Under the pieces are notes generated by a model that saw nothing but the letters and a program-made list of their open reading frames with translations, did not search any database and was not told the origin of the DNA. Made by a program: the position numbers and the translations under genes. A DNA stretch of 64,000 nucleotides, from positions 62,001 through 126,000 of the forward strand of contig NZ_QEIH01000008.1 in assembly GCF_003260195.1 (NCBI RefSeq). Reading direction: 5' to 3'. Shown here piece by piece: positions 44,217 through 54,883 of this stretch. The stretch's first letter is position 1, and the number at the start of each line of letters is the position of its first letter. The DNA is from Lutibacter citreus. Its GTDB lineage: Bacteria > Bacteroidota > Bacteroidia > Flavobacteriales > Flavobacteriaceae.

Positions 44217-46523
44217 ATGAATAAGGATTATATAATGCCAAATGAATGGTCAATCATAGAAGAAGGGTTTAATGATGAGAATGTAAAAGCTTCTGAAAGT
44301 TTATTTAGTATTGGAAATGGATCGATGGGGCAAAGAGCCAATTTTGAAGAAAATTATTCAGGTGCTACTTTTCAAGGAAGTTATATTGGAGGGATTTATT
44401 ATCCTGATAAAACACGAGTTGGTTGGTGGAAAAATGGATACCCAGAATATTTTGCAAAGGTACTAAATGCTCCTAATTGGATTGGAATTCAAATTTCAAT
44501 TAACGGAACAGAATTAGATTTAAACACATGTAAAGTTTTAAACTTTAAACGTGAATTAAATATGAAAGAAGGCTGGTTAAGTCGTTCTTTTATTGCCGAA
44601 TTATCTTCAGGTGAACAAGTTGAGGTAAATACAAAACGATTTATTAGTGTTGATTTTAATGAAACGGGTGCTATTGAATATCATATAAAAGCTATCAATT
44701 TTTCAGGTGAAATTATTTTTTCGCCATATGTTGATGCTGGTATTATGAATGAAGATACCAATTATGATGAATTTTTCTGGGAAATATTAGAAATTGTTGA
44801 AGGTGAAAATAGTGGATGTATTCAATCAAAAACATTAAAAACAGAATTTCATGTAAGTACAGCAATGCAAATTCAGTTGGCTTTAAATAACAAAGAAATT
44901 TCAGCATCTCATAAAACTATAGTTGAAGATAAAAAGTTAACTTATACCTATATTGTTGAAGTTAATAAAGGTGATATTGCTACTATTTACAAATATGGTA
45001 GTTATGCAACTTCATTAAATTATAAAATTGAAGATTTAAATAGTGCTTCACTTTCAAATGTGCAAAATGCCAAAGAATTAGGTTTTGAAAAATTATTAGA
45101 AACTCAAATTAAATCTTGGGGAATAATTTGGGAAACAGCTGATATTGTAATTGAAGGAGATGTAAAAGCACAACAGGGAATTCGTTTCAATATTTTTCAG
45201 TTAAACCAAACTTATATGGGTACTGATGCTCGTTTAAATATTGGACCAAAAGGTTTTACTGGAGAAAAGTATGGAGGAAGTACTTATTGGGATACAGAAG
45301 CTTATTGTATTCCTTTTTATATGGCAACAAAAGATGCTAGTGTAGCTAAAAACCTATTAATGTATCGCTACAACCAATTAGGTAAAGCCATTGAAAACGC
45401 TGAAAAATTAGGTTTTAAAAATGGAGCTGCATTGTACCCAATGGTTACAATGAATGGTGAAGAATGCCATAACGAGTGGGAAATTACTTTTGAAGAAATT
45501 CATAGAAATGGCGCCATGGTTTATGGAATTTACAACTATGTAAATTACACCAAAGATTTTGATTATGTAGTAAAGAATGGTATAGAAGTAATTATTGCAA
45601 TTGCACGTTTTTGGCATCAAAGAGCAAATTATTCTGCAGCAAAAGACAAATATGTAATTCTTGGAGTTACTGGTCCAAATGAATACGAAAACAATATAAA
45701 TAATAATTTTTACACAAATTATTTAGCAAAGTGGTGTATTGAATATGCTGTTGATTGTTTAAATAAGGTAAAACATAATTATTTAGAAGATTTTAAAAGA
45801 ATTTTAGATAAAACAAATTTAACTATTGAAGAAACGTATCAATGGTTAAAAGTTTCAGATAATATGTATTTCCCGTTTGATGAAGAAAAACAAATTTATT
45901 TGCAACAAGATTGCTTTTTAGATAAAGAGATTATTCCTGTAAAAGATTTACCTAAATCTGAAAGACCAATTAATCAAAAATGGTCTTGGGATCGTATTTT
46001 ACGTTCTTGCTATATTAAGCAAGCTGATGTTTTACAAGGAATGTACTTATTTGAAGATAGATTTTCAAAAGAAGAATTAGAACGTCATTTTGATTTTTAT
46101 GAGCCTATAACTGTTCATGAATCATCATTATCTCCTTGTGTACACTCTATTTTGGCTGCCTCAATAGATAGAATGCCAAAAGCTTACGAGCAGTATTTAC
46201 GCACTTCTCGATTGGATTTAGATGATTATAATCATGAAGTTCATGAAGGTTGTCATATTACAAGTATGGCAGGAACATGGATGAGTGTTGTACAAGGTTT
46301 TGGAGGAATGCGAGTATGGGAAGATGGAATTTTATCATTTAATCCACAAATTCCAGAAGAATGGAAATCATATTCTTTTACCATTAATTTTAGAGGAAGT
46401 ATTATAAAGGTTTACAAAAGTCAAACAGAATGTAAATTTGTTAATAAATCTGATAATGAAGTTAAAATGTTACTGAATAATAAAGAAGTTTTATTACCTC
46501 CTAACAAGCTGTTTATAGTTTAA
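44217..46523 (+). CDS. Maltose phosphorylase (GH65)
   Basis: This 768-residue protein has the GH65 N-terminal beta-sandwich and an (alpha/alpha)6 barrel. NEWEITFEEIHRNG contains the expected catalytic Glu, and HESSLSPCVHSILA and HITSMAGTWMSVVQGFGG are the phosphate-binding region motifs. It lacks a signal peptide and is cytoplasmic. Maltose phosphorylase splits maltose with inorganic phosphate to glucose and beta-glucose-1-phosphate. Pairing with pgmB makes maltose the best guess; trehalose or kojibiose phosphorylase activity is possible within the family. Using phosphorolysis saves one ATP per maltose. Confidence 0.93.
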   Translation: MNKDYIMPNEWSIIEEGFNDENVKASESLFSIGNGSMGQRANFEENYSGATFQGSYIGGIYYPDKTRVGWWKNGYPEYFAKVLNAPNWIGIQISINGTELDLNTCKVLNFKRELNMKEGWLSRSFIAELSSGEQVEVNTKRFISVDFNETGAIEYHIKAINFSGEIIFSPYVDAGIMNEDTNYDEFFWEILEIVEGENSGCIQSKTLKTEFHVSTAMQIQLALNNKEISASHKTIVEDKKLTYTYIVEVNKGDIATIYKYGSYATSLNYKIEDLNSASLSNVQNAKELGFEKLLETQIKSWGIIWETADIVIEGDVKAQQGIRFNIFQLNQTYMGTDARLNIGPKGFTGEKYGGSTYWDTEAYCIPFYMATKDASVAKNLLMYRYNQLGKAIENAEKLGFKNGAALYPMVTMNGEECHNEWEITFEEIHRNGAMVYGIYNYVNYTKDFDYVVKNGIEVIIAIARFWHQRANYSAAKDKYVILGVTGPNEYENNINNNFYTNYLAKWCIEYAVDCLNKVKHNYLEDFKRILDKTNLTIEETYQWLKVSDNMYFPFDEEKQIYLQQDCFLDKEIIPVKDLPKSERPINQKWSWDRILRSCYIKQADVLQGMYLFEDRFSKEELERHFDFYEPITVHESSLSPCVHSILAASIDRMPKAYEQYLRTSRLDLDDYNHEVHEGCHITSMAGTWMSVVQGFGGMRVWEDGILSFNPQIPEEWKSYSFTINFRGSIIKVYKSQTECKFVNKSDNEVKMLLNNKEVLLPPNKLFIV

Positions 46524-46539
46524 AAAGAATCAAAAAATA

Positions 46540-48405
46540 ATGAAATTTAATAGCTTACTAATATTAATTATTATGGTTGGCCTAAATTCTTACGCCCAAA
46601 AAATAGATAGAATTGAACCTCCAAATTGGTGGGTTGGTATGGAAAATACTGAACTTGAATTAATGATTCATGGTCAAGAAATTTCTAGTTACTCTCCTGT
46701 AATTGAGGATTCAGAAATTGAATTAAAGACAGTTAAAAGAACAGAAAATAAAAATTATATTTTTATAACTATTAATGTTTCAAAAGGAGACGTTGGAACT
46801 TTTAAAATTGATTTCAAAAAGAAGGGTAGAAAAAATAATTTTAGTGTTAACTATGAATTGAAAGAAAGAAAAAAAGATTCAAAATTACGTAAAGGATTTA
46901 ATAGTAGTGATGCTATTTATTTAATTACACCAGATCGTTTTGCAAATGGAGATACTTCAAATGACATTGTAAAAGGATTAAGAGAAACTAAGATAAATAG
47001 AAAAGATGATTACGCACGTCATGGTGGTGATATTAAAGGAATTATTGATCATTTAGATTATATTTCTGATATGGGTTTCACATCTATTTGGCCAACTCCT
47101 CTTTTAGAAAATGACATGAAAGAAAGCTCTTATCATGGATATGCAATTACCGATTTATATAAACCAGATCCAAGATTTGGAACCATGGAAGAATATCTTG
47201 AATTAGCGAAACAATCAAAAGAAAATGGATTAAAGTTAATAATGGATCAGGTTGTGAACCATATTGGAATTGAACATTGGTGGATGAGAGATTTACCTGC
47301 AAAAGATTGGGTTAATTTTCAAAAAGAATCACAAGAAGGGGAATTAATATTTACAAATCATAGAAGGACAGTCAATCAAGATTTATACGCTTCAAAGAAA
47401 GATAAAGATTTAATGCATAATGGTTGGTTTGTTTCGGCAATGCCAGATTTAAATCAGAATAATAAATTGCTTGCAACCTATTTAATTCAAAATAGTATTT
47501 GGTGGGTTGAAACATTGGATTTAGGCGGAATTAGACAAGACACATATCCATATTCAGACAAACAATTTATGAGTAATTGGTCTGGAGCAATTATGAAAGA
47601 ATATCCTAATTTTTCAATTGTTGGAGAGGAGTGGAGTTACAACCCGCTGTTAGTTGCGTATTGGCAAACCGGCCATCAAAATAAAGAAGGTTATGAATCT
47701 AATTTAAAATCCACTATGGATTTTCCAATGCAAAAAGCAATTATTGATGGACTTATGGAAGAGGAGTCTTGGGATGAAGGGTTTGTGAAAATGTATGAAG
47801 GTTTGGCCAATGATTTTAATTACACCACTCCGCAAGATATTATGGTGTTTTTAGATAACCATGATAAAAGTAGGGTGTTTACAGAGCTTAAAGAAGACTT
47901 AACCAAAACTAAAATGGCAATGGGTTACTTATTGGCACTGCCAAGAATTGCTCAGGTATTTTATGGTACTGAAATTCTTATGAATGATACTGCTAATCCG
48001 GGAGATCATGGTTTAGTTAGAAGTGATTTTCCAGGTGGCTGGAAAGGAGATAAAGTAAATGCTTTTATAGGAAAAGGGTTAACCAAAGATCAAAAAGAAA
48101 TGCAGTCTTTCCTTAAAAAAGTATTGAACTATAGAAAAAATAGTGAAGCAATACATGTTGGAAATACTATTCATTTTGCACCTGAAAATGGAGTGTATGT
48201 TTTATTTAGAATTTTTAAAAATGAAGTTGTAACTGTTATTTTAAATAAAAATAAAAAGGCTATTGAGTTAGATTTAACTCGTTTTAAAGAAATTGGATTA
48301 CAAGGAAAAAGTGTTAGAAATATTATTTCTAAAAAAAGTTTTAAGTGGAATAAAACCTTAAAAATTAATAAAAAAGGAATTACAATTTTAACTACAAAAT
48401 TATAG
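46540..48405 (+). CDS. susA: GH13 neopullulanase/cyclomaltodextrinase (SusA-like)
   Basis: A 621-residue protein with a signal peptide (GLNSYAQK). The N-terminal domain starts IDRIEPPNWWVGMENTELEL, a hallmark of SusA-type cyclomaltodextrinases. Catalytic residues lie in LGGIRQDTYPY (nucleophile Asp), IVGEEWSYNP (acid Glu) and FLDNHDKSR (Asp). It would cut imported maltodextrins, cyclodextrins or pullulan to maltose or panose in the periplasm. A repeat-bearing gap of 238 bases separates it from the next gene. Confidence 0.93.
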   Translation: MKFNSLLILIIMVGLNSYAQKIDRIEPPNWWVGMENTELELMIHGQEISSYSPVIEDSEIELKTVKRTENKNYIFITINVSKGDVGTFKIDFKKKGRKNNFSVNYELKERKKDSKLRKGFNSSDAIYLITPDRFANGDTSNDIVKGLRETKINRKDDYARHGGDIKGIIDHLDYISDMGFTSIWPTPLLENDMKESSYHGYAITDLYKPDPRFGTMEEYLELAKQSKENGLKLIMDQVVNHIGIEHWWMRDLPAKDWVNFQKESQEGELIFTNHRRTVNQDLYASKKDKDLMHNGWFVSAMPDLNQNNKLLATYLIQNSIWWVETLDLGGIRQDTYPYSDKQFMSNWSGAIMKEYPNFSIVGEEWSYNPLLVAYWQTGHQNKEGYESNLKSTMDFPMQKAIIDGLMEEESWDEGFVKMYEGLANDFNYTTPQDIMVFLDNHDKSRVFTELKEDLTKTKMAMGYLLALPRIAQVFYGTEILMNDTANPGDHGLVRSDFPGGWKGDKVNAFIGKGLTKDQKEMQSFLKKVLNYRKNSEAIHVGNTIHFAPENGVYVLFRIFKNEVVTVILNKNKKAIELDLTRFKEIGLQGKSVRNIISKKSFKWNKTLKINKKGITILTTKL

Positions 48406-48423
48406 TTTATTAAGAGTAGTTAT

Positions 48424-48620
48424 TGTTATACCTGCGAGAGCAGATACCTATTATACAATTACACTCAAATTAAAAAATAAAGCGTTGACCTGAACTTGTT
48501 TCAGGTTGTTATAATAATGATAAGAAAAATGTTATACCTGAAAACAGAGATCAACAAGTTCAATAGGTTAATATCAATGTGAGTCTTATGGATTTTTACG
48601 TGCTTAGGAATGACATTAAA
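48424..48620. repeat. Degenerate intergenic palindromic repeats
   Basis: The gap between the susA-like and GH31 genes holds TTATACCTGCGAGAGCAGATACC-type sequence (48427-48449), ACCTGAACTTGTTTCAGGT (48488-48506, 8-bp stem) and a further GTTATACCTGAAAACAG unit near 48531. It then ends in CTTAGGAATGACATT near 48602-48616. These resemble the CCTGC..GCAGG and CTGAAACAAGTTCAG palindromes often scattered between flavobacterial genes. They look like decayed members and could be non-autonomous mobile repeats. Confidence 0.55.
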
Positions 48621-48643
48621 GAATTAGAATAAAATATATTTAG

Positions 48644-51007
48644 ATGACAAGATTTAAATTACTTATATTATTTTTTTGTATAAATTTTATTGGGTTTTCT
48701 CAAAATTCAAACAGAAAATTTGAAAGTATTACAAAGCATAAATCATTTATTGAGTTAAAAACAAATGATGGATTGTACAGATTTCAACCATACGGAAATG
48801 AAATTATAGAAACTTCATTTATTCCAAATGGAGAAACTTTTAATTCAAACTCGAAAGCTGTAGTTTTAAAACCTGAAAAAGTTAAAATGGAAATTGTTAA
48901 AAGTTCCAATTTAACTGAAATTAAAATGTTAGATATTACCATAAAAATAACACATTCACCATTTCAAGTTTTTTATTATTATGAAGGGAATTTATTGACT
49001 TCAGAAAAAAATGGTTATTCAAAAAATGAGAAATACGAAACATTAGATTTTAATTTAACTAATGATGAGATTTTAATGGGCGGAGGCGCTCGGGTTTTAG
49101 GAATGAACAGAAGAGGCAATCGGTTGGAATTGTATAATAAAGCACATTATGGCTACGAAACGCATTCAGAATTAATGAATTTTACTTTGCCTTTGGTGTA
49201 TTCTTCAAAAATGTATGCCATTCATTTTGACAATGCTCCAATTGGGTTTTTAGATTTAGATAGTAAAAAAACAAATACACTTGCTTACGAAACAATTTCA
49301 GGTAGAAAAACTTACCAAATTATTGCAGGTGATAACTGGGAAGAATTAGTAGAAAACTATGTAAGTTTAACAGGATTTCAACCTTTAATTCCTCGTTGGG
49401 CATTGGGTAATTTTTCAAGTAGATTTGGCTATCACTCACAAAAAGAAACTATTGCAACTGTTGATAAATTTTTAGATGAAAAAATTCCTGTTGATGCAGT
49501 TATTTTAGATTTGTATTGGTTTGGGAAAGAAATTCAAGGAACTATGGGAAACCTGAAATTTGATAGAGATTCATTTCCAAACCCTAAAAAAATGGTTGAC
49601 GATTTAACTAAAAGAGGGGTTAAAACTATTTTAATTACTGAGCCTTTTGTGTTAACAACTTCAAACCGGTGGAAGGAAGCTGTTAAAGAAGATGTACTTG
49701 GGAAAACAAACCAAGGAAAACCCTACACTTATGATTTTTACTTTGGAAATACAGGTCTTATAGATATTTTTAAACCAGAGGGAAAAGATTGGTTTTGGAA
49801 TGTTTATAAAGAATTAGCTGATTATGGAGTTGAAGGTTGGTGGGGAGATTTAGGCGAGCCAGAAGTGCATCCTTCAGATTTGTTGCACGCAACAGGAACA
49901 GCAGATGAGGTTCATAATATTTATGGGAATGAGTGGGCAAAATTAATTTATGAAGGGTATGCAAAGGAGTTTCCAACTAAAAGACCATTTATTTTAATGC
50001 GTGCCGGTTATTCAGGAGCACAACGTTATGGATTAATTCCTTGGTCTGGTGATGTAAATAGAACTTGGGGAGGATTAAAACCTCAAATGGAAATTGCGTT
50101 ACAAATGGGAATGCAAGGTTTAGGATTTATGCATTCTGATTTAGGTGGTTTTGCAGGGGCAAATTTAGATGATGAATTGTATACACGTTGGTTACAATAT
50201 GGGGTTTTTCAACCAATTTATCGTCCACATGCGCAGGAGGAAGTAGCTTCTGAGCCTGTTTTTAGAGAAGAGACAACGAAAGCATTGGCTAAAAAATCAA
50301 TTGAACTTCGTTATAGTTTAATGCCTTATAATTATAATTTAGCTTTTGAAAATAATCAAAAAGGAGTTCCTTTAATGCGTCCTTTACTTTTTGAAGATGA
50401 AAATTTAATAGAGGTTGATAAAACCTATTTATGGGGAGATTCATTTTTGGTAAGTCCAGTAATTTCTGCAGGAATTAAAGAGCAAAAGGTAGTATTTCCA
50501 AAAGGATCTAATTGGTTTAATTTTTATTCAGATAATAAAATTGAAGGAGGCCAAACAAAATTAGTTCAGCTAAATGAAGAACGAATTCCAACGTATGTTC
50601 GTGGAGGTGCTTTTATTCCAATGATAAAACCAATTCAAAATACATTAACATATAGTTTGGATAAATTTGACCTTCATTTTTATTATGATAAAACCGTTAA
50701 GAATAGTGATTACAAATTATATAATGATGATGGTGAAACTAAAAATGCTTTTGAAAATGGTTTGTATGAAATAATTTCATTTAAAAGTGAATTAAAAAAG
50801 AAATGCATAACTATTAAAATTGCTCCCAAATTAGGGGAGGACTTTAAATTTTCTTCAAAAGAAATAAACTTAATACTTCATAATATTTCAAAAAAACCGA
50901 AAAAAGTAAAAGGTTATAATTTTACTTGGAGTGAAAAAACTGGAATACTGAAAATTTCTGTTTCATTAAATAATTTATCAGAAAAAATAATAAAAATAAA
51001 ATTCTAA
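48644..51007 (+). CDS. GH31 alpha-glucosidase
   Basis: The 787-residue protein carries a signal peptide (INFIGFSQN). After an N-terminal beta-sandwich comes the barrel with VILDLYWFG, nucleophile Asp in WWGDLGEPE and acid Asp in SGDVNRTWGG, both standard for GH31. A beta-sandwich and a C-terminal domain complete the family layout. It releases glucose from the non-reducing ends of maltooligosaccharides, or debranches alpha-1,6 links. It lies three bases before the next GH13 gene, so the two are translated from one message. Confidence 0.94.
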   Translation: MTRFKLLILFFCINFIGFSQNSNRKFESITKHKSFIELKTNDGLYRFQPYGNEIIETSFIPNGETFNSNSKAVVLKPEKVKMEIVKSSNLTEIKMLDITIKITHSPFQVFYYYEGNLLTSEKNGYSKNEKYETLDFNLTNDEILMGGGARVLGMNRRGNRLELYNKAHYGYETHSELMNFTLPLVYSSKMYAIHFDNAPIGFLDLDSKKTNTLAYETISGRKTYQIIAGDNWEELVENYVSLTGFQPLIPRWALGNFSSRFGYHSQKETIATVDKFLDEKIPVDAVILDLYWFGKEIQGTMGNLKFDRDSFPNPKKMVDDLTKRGVKTILITEPFVLTTSNRWKEAVKEDVLGKTNQGKPYTYDFYFGNTGLIDIFKPEGKDWFWNVYKELADYGVEGWWGDLGEPEVHPSDLLHATGTADEVHNIYGNEWAKLIYEGYAKEFPTKRPFILMRAGYSGAQRYGLIPWSGDVNRTWGGLKPQMEIALQMGMQGLGFMHSDLGGFAGANLDDELYTRWLQYGVFQPIYRPHAQEEVASEPVFREETTKALAKKSIELRYSLMPYNYNLAFENNQKGVPLMRPLLFEDENLIEVDKTYLWGDSFLVSPVISAGIKEQKVVFPKGSNWFNFYSDNKIEGGQTKLVQLNEERIPTYVRGGAFIPMIKPIQNTLTYSLDKFDLHFYYDKTVKNSDYKLYNDDGETKNAFENGLYEIISFKSELKKKCITIKIAPKLGEDFKFSSKEINLILHNISKKPKKVKGYNFTWSEKTGILKISVSLNNLSEKIIKIKF

Positions 51008-51010
51008 GGA

Positions 51011-52678
51011 ATGAAAAAATATTTAATTTTAATCGCTGCTTTTGTTTCTATAACTAGTTGCTCAAATATAGTTCAAGAAAAGAATAAATCAACTATGAAA
51101 TCTAAAACACCTTTTGTTTGGGAGAATGCCAACATTTATTTTATGCTAACTGATAGGTTTAATAATGGTAATACTTCAAATGATGTAAATTTTAATAGGG
51201 TAAAGAAAGCTGCAAAATTACGAGGCTTTAAAGGAGGTGATATACAGGGAGTTATTCAGAAAATAGAAGAAGGTTATTTTAATGATTTAGGAATAAATGC
51301 CATATGGATGACTCCAATTTTTGAACAAATACACGGTTTTGTAGATGAAGGAACTGGTGTTTCTTATGGTTTTCATGGTTATTGGACAAAAGATTGGACA
51401 GCTTTAGAACCAAATTTTGGAACTAAGGAAGATTTAAAAAAATTAATTAAAGTTGCGCATAAAAATGGGATAAGAATTATTTTAGATGCTGTAATAAATC
51501 ATACAGGCCCAGTAACAAAAGTAGATCCAGTATATCCAAAAAGTTGGGTAAGAAGAGGGCCGCAATGTAATTACAAAGATTACAATTCTACAGTAAGTTG
51601 TACGCTGGTTAAGAATCTTCCAGATATAAAAACAGAAAGTATAGCAGATGTTCCTTTGCCAAAAGATTTAATCAAAAAATGGAAAGCGGAAGGAAGATTT
51701 GAGCAAGAGGTTAAAGAATTGGATGCTTTTTTTAAACGAACAGGTTATCCAAAAGCTCCAAAATATTATATAATGAAATGGCTGTCGGATTATATAACTG
51801 AATTTGGGATTGATGGTTTTAGAGCTGATACTGTAAAGCATACAGAAGAAGATGTTTGGCAAGATTTTAAATCGGTTTGTGATACTTCCTTTGCTGAATT
51901 TAAAAAGAATAATCCTAAAAAAGTATTAGATGATAATCAATTCTATTTAGTTGGTGAAATTTATAATTATGGAATTTCAGGTGGTAAATATTATGATTTT
52001 GGCGACAAAAAGGTAAATTATTTTGATAATAAATTTACAAGTCAAATAAATTTTGAGTTCAAATGGAATGCCGCACAAAACTCTTATGAAGAACTCTTTT
52101 CGCGTTATTCTTCAATTTTAAATAATGAATTAAAAGGATTTAGTGTATTAAATTATGTTAGTTCTCACGATGATAGCCAGCCTTTTGATAAAGATCGTGA
52201 AAAACCTTATGAATCGGCTACAAAATTATTATTATGTCCTGGAACTTCACAAGTTTATTATGGTGATGAATCTGCTCGTCCGTTAATTGTAGAAGGAACA
52301 ACTGGAGATGCAACCTTACGATCGTTAATGAATTGGGATGACATTAAAAATAATCCAAAAACACAAGAAATTTTAAAGCATTGGCAAAAATTAGGGAAGT
52401 TTAGAAGTAATCATCCGGCAATTGGAGCAGGAGTTCATAAAATGATTTCTCAAGAGCCTTATGTTTTTCAAAGAACATACTCTAAAGGAATGTATTCTGA
52501 TGCTGTTGTTATAGGTTTAGATGTACGAGTGGGAGAAAAAGAATTAAAAGTTGGTGCCATTTTTAAAGACGGAGAAGAATTATTGGATACTTATTCTAAT
52601 ACTATAGTTACTGTTAATAAAGGTTCGGTTAAAATGAATTCACCATACTCTATAGTCTTATTAGAAAAACATAACTAA
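51011..52678 (+). CDS. GH13 alpha-amylase family lipoprotein
   Basis: A 555-residue lipoprotein (lipobox SITSC, Cys17). GH13 regions: LDAVINHTG, GFRADTVKH with nucleophile Asp273, VGEIYNYG with Glu316 and VSSHDDSQ with Asp387. A two-base gap to the GH97 gene and a three-base gap to GH31 place it in a compact operon. It probably acts in the periplasm or on the surface on maltodextrins. The insertion around residues 170-250, with two cysteines near 186-197, is longer than in typical amylases. Confidence 0.93.
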   Translation: MKKYLILIAAFVSITSCSNIVQEKNKSTMKSKTPFVWENANIYFMLTDRFNNGNTSNDVNFNRVKKAAKLRGFKGGDIQGVIQKIEEGYFNDLGINAIWMTPIFEQIHGFVDEGTGVSYGFHGYWTKDWTALEPNFGTKEDLKKLIKVAHKNGIRIILDAVINHTGPVTKVDPVYPKSWVRRGPQCNYKDYNSTVSCTLVKNLPDIKTESIADVPLPKDLIKKWKAEGRFEQEVKELDAFFKRTGYPKAPKYYIMKWLSDYITEFGIDGFRADTVKHTEEDVWQDFKSVCDTSFAEFKKNNPKKVLDDNQFYLVGEIYNYGISGGKYYDFGDKKVNYFDNKFTSQINFEFKWNAAQNSYEELFSRYSSILNNELKGFSVLNYVSSHDDSQPFDKDREKPYESATKLLLCPGTSQVYYGDESARPLIVEGTTGDATLRSLMNWDDIKNNPKTQEILKHWQKLGKFRSNHPAIGAGVHKMISQEPYVFQRTYSKGMYSDAVVIGLDVRVGEKELKVGAIFKDGEELLDTYSNTIVTVNKGSVKMNSPYSIVLLEKHN

Positions 52679-52679
52679 T

Positions 52680-54797
52680 ATGAAAAAAACACAAATAATT
52701 GTAGTGCTTTTAATAGTGCTATTTGTGTCTTGTACAAATAAACGAGATAATGTTACGTTTATAAAATCACCAAATTCTAATATTCAAATTCAATTTAAAT
52801 TATCAGAGATAGGTGAGCCAATCTATTGGGTGAATTATATAAGTGAGGAGGTAATAAAACCATCAACTTTAGGTTTTGATTTAGAAAATTCACCTTCATT
52901 AAAAAAAGATTTTAAAATTGTAAATACTTCAACAAGTGGATTTAATGAAACTTGGCAGATGCCTTGGGGAGAGCAAATAGATGTTGTAAATAATTACAAT
53001 GAATTAAAGGTTGAATTACAAGAAACTTCAGAATTAAAAAGAAAATTAAATATTGTTTTTAGAGTGTTTGATGACGGTGTTGGATTTAGATATGAATTTC
53101 CATATCAAGAGAATTTAAAAGAAGTTTTAATCAATGAAGAAAATACAATATTCAATTTAACCGGAGATCATAAAGTATGGTGGATTCCAGGAGATTGGGA
53201 TATTTATGAGCATTTATATAATACAACTAAGTTTAGTGAAATTGATGCGTTAGCAAAGGCAGGGCATAAAAATTTAGCACAAACTTCAATTCCAAATAAT
53301 GCGGTAAATACACCAGTTACAATGAAAACTGAAACTGGATTGTATTTGAGTTTTCACGAAGCTAGTTTGGTAGATTACTCTGGAATGACTTTACAAGTTG
53401 AACCCGGAACTTTTAAAATGAAAAGTGTATTGGTAGGTTCAAAAAATAACAAATACAAAGTAAAACAAACAGTTCCTTTTAAAACACCTTGGAGAACCAT
53501 TCAAATTACTGATGAAGCTAAAGATTTAATTACTTCAAAATTAATTTTAAATTTAAATGAGCCAAATAAATTAGGTGATGTTTCTTGGTTTAAACCAACA
53601 AAATATACTGGTATTTGGTGGGAAATGCATTTAGGGAAATCTACGTGGGATTATGGGATGGAAGAGTTGGATGGAAAATGGATTGATACGGGTAAAGCTC
53701 ACGGAAAGCACGGAGCAACTACAGAAAACACAAAGAGATTTATTGATTTTTCAGCAAAAAATAATATTGGAGCGGTTTTGGTTGAAGGCTGGAACACGGG
53801 TTGGGAGCATTGGGTTGGTTTTGAAGATAGAGAGGGAGTATTTGATTTTGTAACTCCTTACCCAGATTATGATTTGCAAGAAGTTGTTCGTTATGGAAGA
53901 GAAAAAGGTGTTGATATTATTATGCACCATGAAACTTCTGCAGCTACTCAAACATACGAAAAACAGCAAGATACTGCGTATGCATTAATGCAAAGTTTAG
54001 GAATTCACGCTGTAAAAACGGGTTACGTTGGTAAAATAATTCCAAAAGGTGAGTTTCATCACGGTCAGTATATGGTAAATCAGTACAACAATAATGTAAT
54101 TAAAGCTGCAAAATATGAAGTAGCAGTTAATGCACATGAACCAATTAAAGCAACTGGTTTAAGAAGAACGTATCCGAATACTATTTCAAGAGAAGGTTTA
54201 AGAGGGCAAGAATTTAATGCTTGGTCTTCTGATGGAGGAAATCCACCAGAACATTTGCCAATTGTAGCTTTTACAAGAATGTTAGCAGGACCAATTGATT
54301 ATACTCCAGGAATTTTTGATATTAAATTCAATAAATGGAAAAAAGAAAATCAAGTAAATACAACTATTGCTCAGCAATTGGCTTTATACGTGGTTATTTA
54401 TAGTCCAGTACAAATGGCAGCGGATTTAGTTGAAAATTATGAGGGGAATCCTGCGCTTCAATTTATAAAAGATGTTGGTGTAGATTGGCAACAAACTAAA
54501 GTTTTAAATGGAGAAATAGGTGATTTTGTAACCATAGCTCGCAAGGAGCGTAAAACTGATAATTGGTTTGTAGGAGGAATTACAGACGAAAACTCTAGAG
54601 ATATTGAAGTTGATTTTAGTTTTTTGGATGAGGGTGTTATTTATATAGCAACGATTTATGAAGATGGAAAAGCAGCACATTGGGATAACAATCCAACAGA
54701 TTTAAATATTAGAACTATTGAAATTAGTAAACAATTAAAAGAAAAGTTCCATTTGGCGGCAGGTGGAGGTTTTGCAATTAGTTTGATTAAAAAATGA
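52680..54797 (+). CDS. susB: GH97 alpha-glucosidase (SusB-like)
   Basis: A 705-residue protein with lipobox VLFVSC (Cys18). It shows the GH97 beta-super-sandwich followed by the barrel. The glutamates expected for inverting, SusB-type members are visible in VLVEGWNTGWEHW, HHETSA and NAHEPIKATGLRRTYPN, so it should be an inverting alpha-glucosidase and not a retaining alpha-galactosidase. It hydrolyses maltooligosaccharides to glucose in the periplasm. Confidence 0.95.
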   Translation: MKKTQIIVVLLIVLFVSCTNKRDNVTFIKSPNSNIQIQFKLSEIGEPIYWVNYISEEVIKPSTLGFDLENSPSLKKDFKIVNTSTSGFNETWQMPWGEQIDVVNNYNELKVELQETSELKRKLNIVFRVFDDGVGFRYEFPYQENLKEVLINEENTIFNLTGDHKVWWIPGDWDIYEHLYNTTKFSEIDALAKAGHKNLAQTSIPNNAVNTPVTMKTETGLYLSFHEASLVDYSGMTLQVEPGTFKMKSVLVGSKNNKYKVKQTVPFKTPWRTIQITDEAKDLITSKLILNLNEPNKLGDVSWFKPTKYTGIWWEMHLGKSTWDYGMEELDGKWIDTGKAHGKHGATTENTKRFIDFSAKNNIGAVLVEGWNTGWEHWVGFEDREGVFDFVTPYPDYDLQEVVRYGREKGVDIIMHHETSAATQTYEKQQDTAYALMQSLGIHAVKTGYVGKIIPKGEFHHGQYMVNQYNNNVIKAAKYEVAVNAHEPIKATGLRRTYPNTISREGLRGQEFNAWSSDGGNPPEHLPIVAFTRMLAGPIDYTPGIFDIKFNKWKKENQVNTTIAQQLALYVVIYSPVQMAADLVENYEGNPALQFIKDVGVDWQQTKVLNGEIGDFVTIARKERKTDNWFVGGITDENSRDIEVDFSFLDEGVIYIATIYEDGKAAHWDNNPTDLNIRTIEISKQLKEKFHLAAGGGFAISLIKK

Positions 54798-54815
54798 GAT
54801 TATTAATAATTTGTT

Positions 54816-54842
54816 ATTCCTGCAAAGTTCACAGACAGGAAT
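54816..54842. repeat. Degenerate intergenic palindromic repeat
   Basis: ATTCCTG (54816-54822) and CAGGAAT (54836-54842) form a perfect 7-bp inverted repeat, continuing into TCTAAAATCTACGGATAGCACG. It resembles the CCTGC..GCAGG family in the gap at 48424-48620. Confidence 0.5.
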
Positions 54843-54883
54843 CTAAAATCTACGGATAGCACGAACAACCAATATTTAACAAT

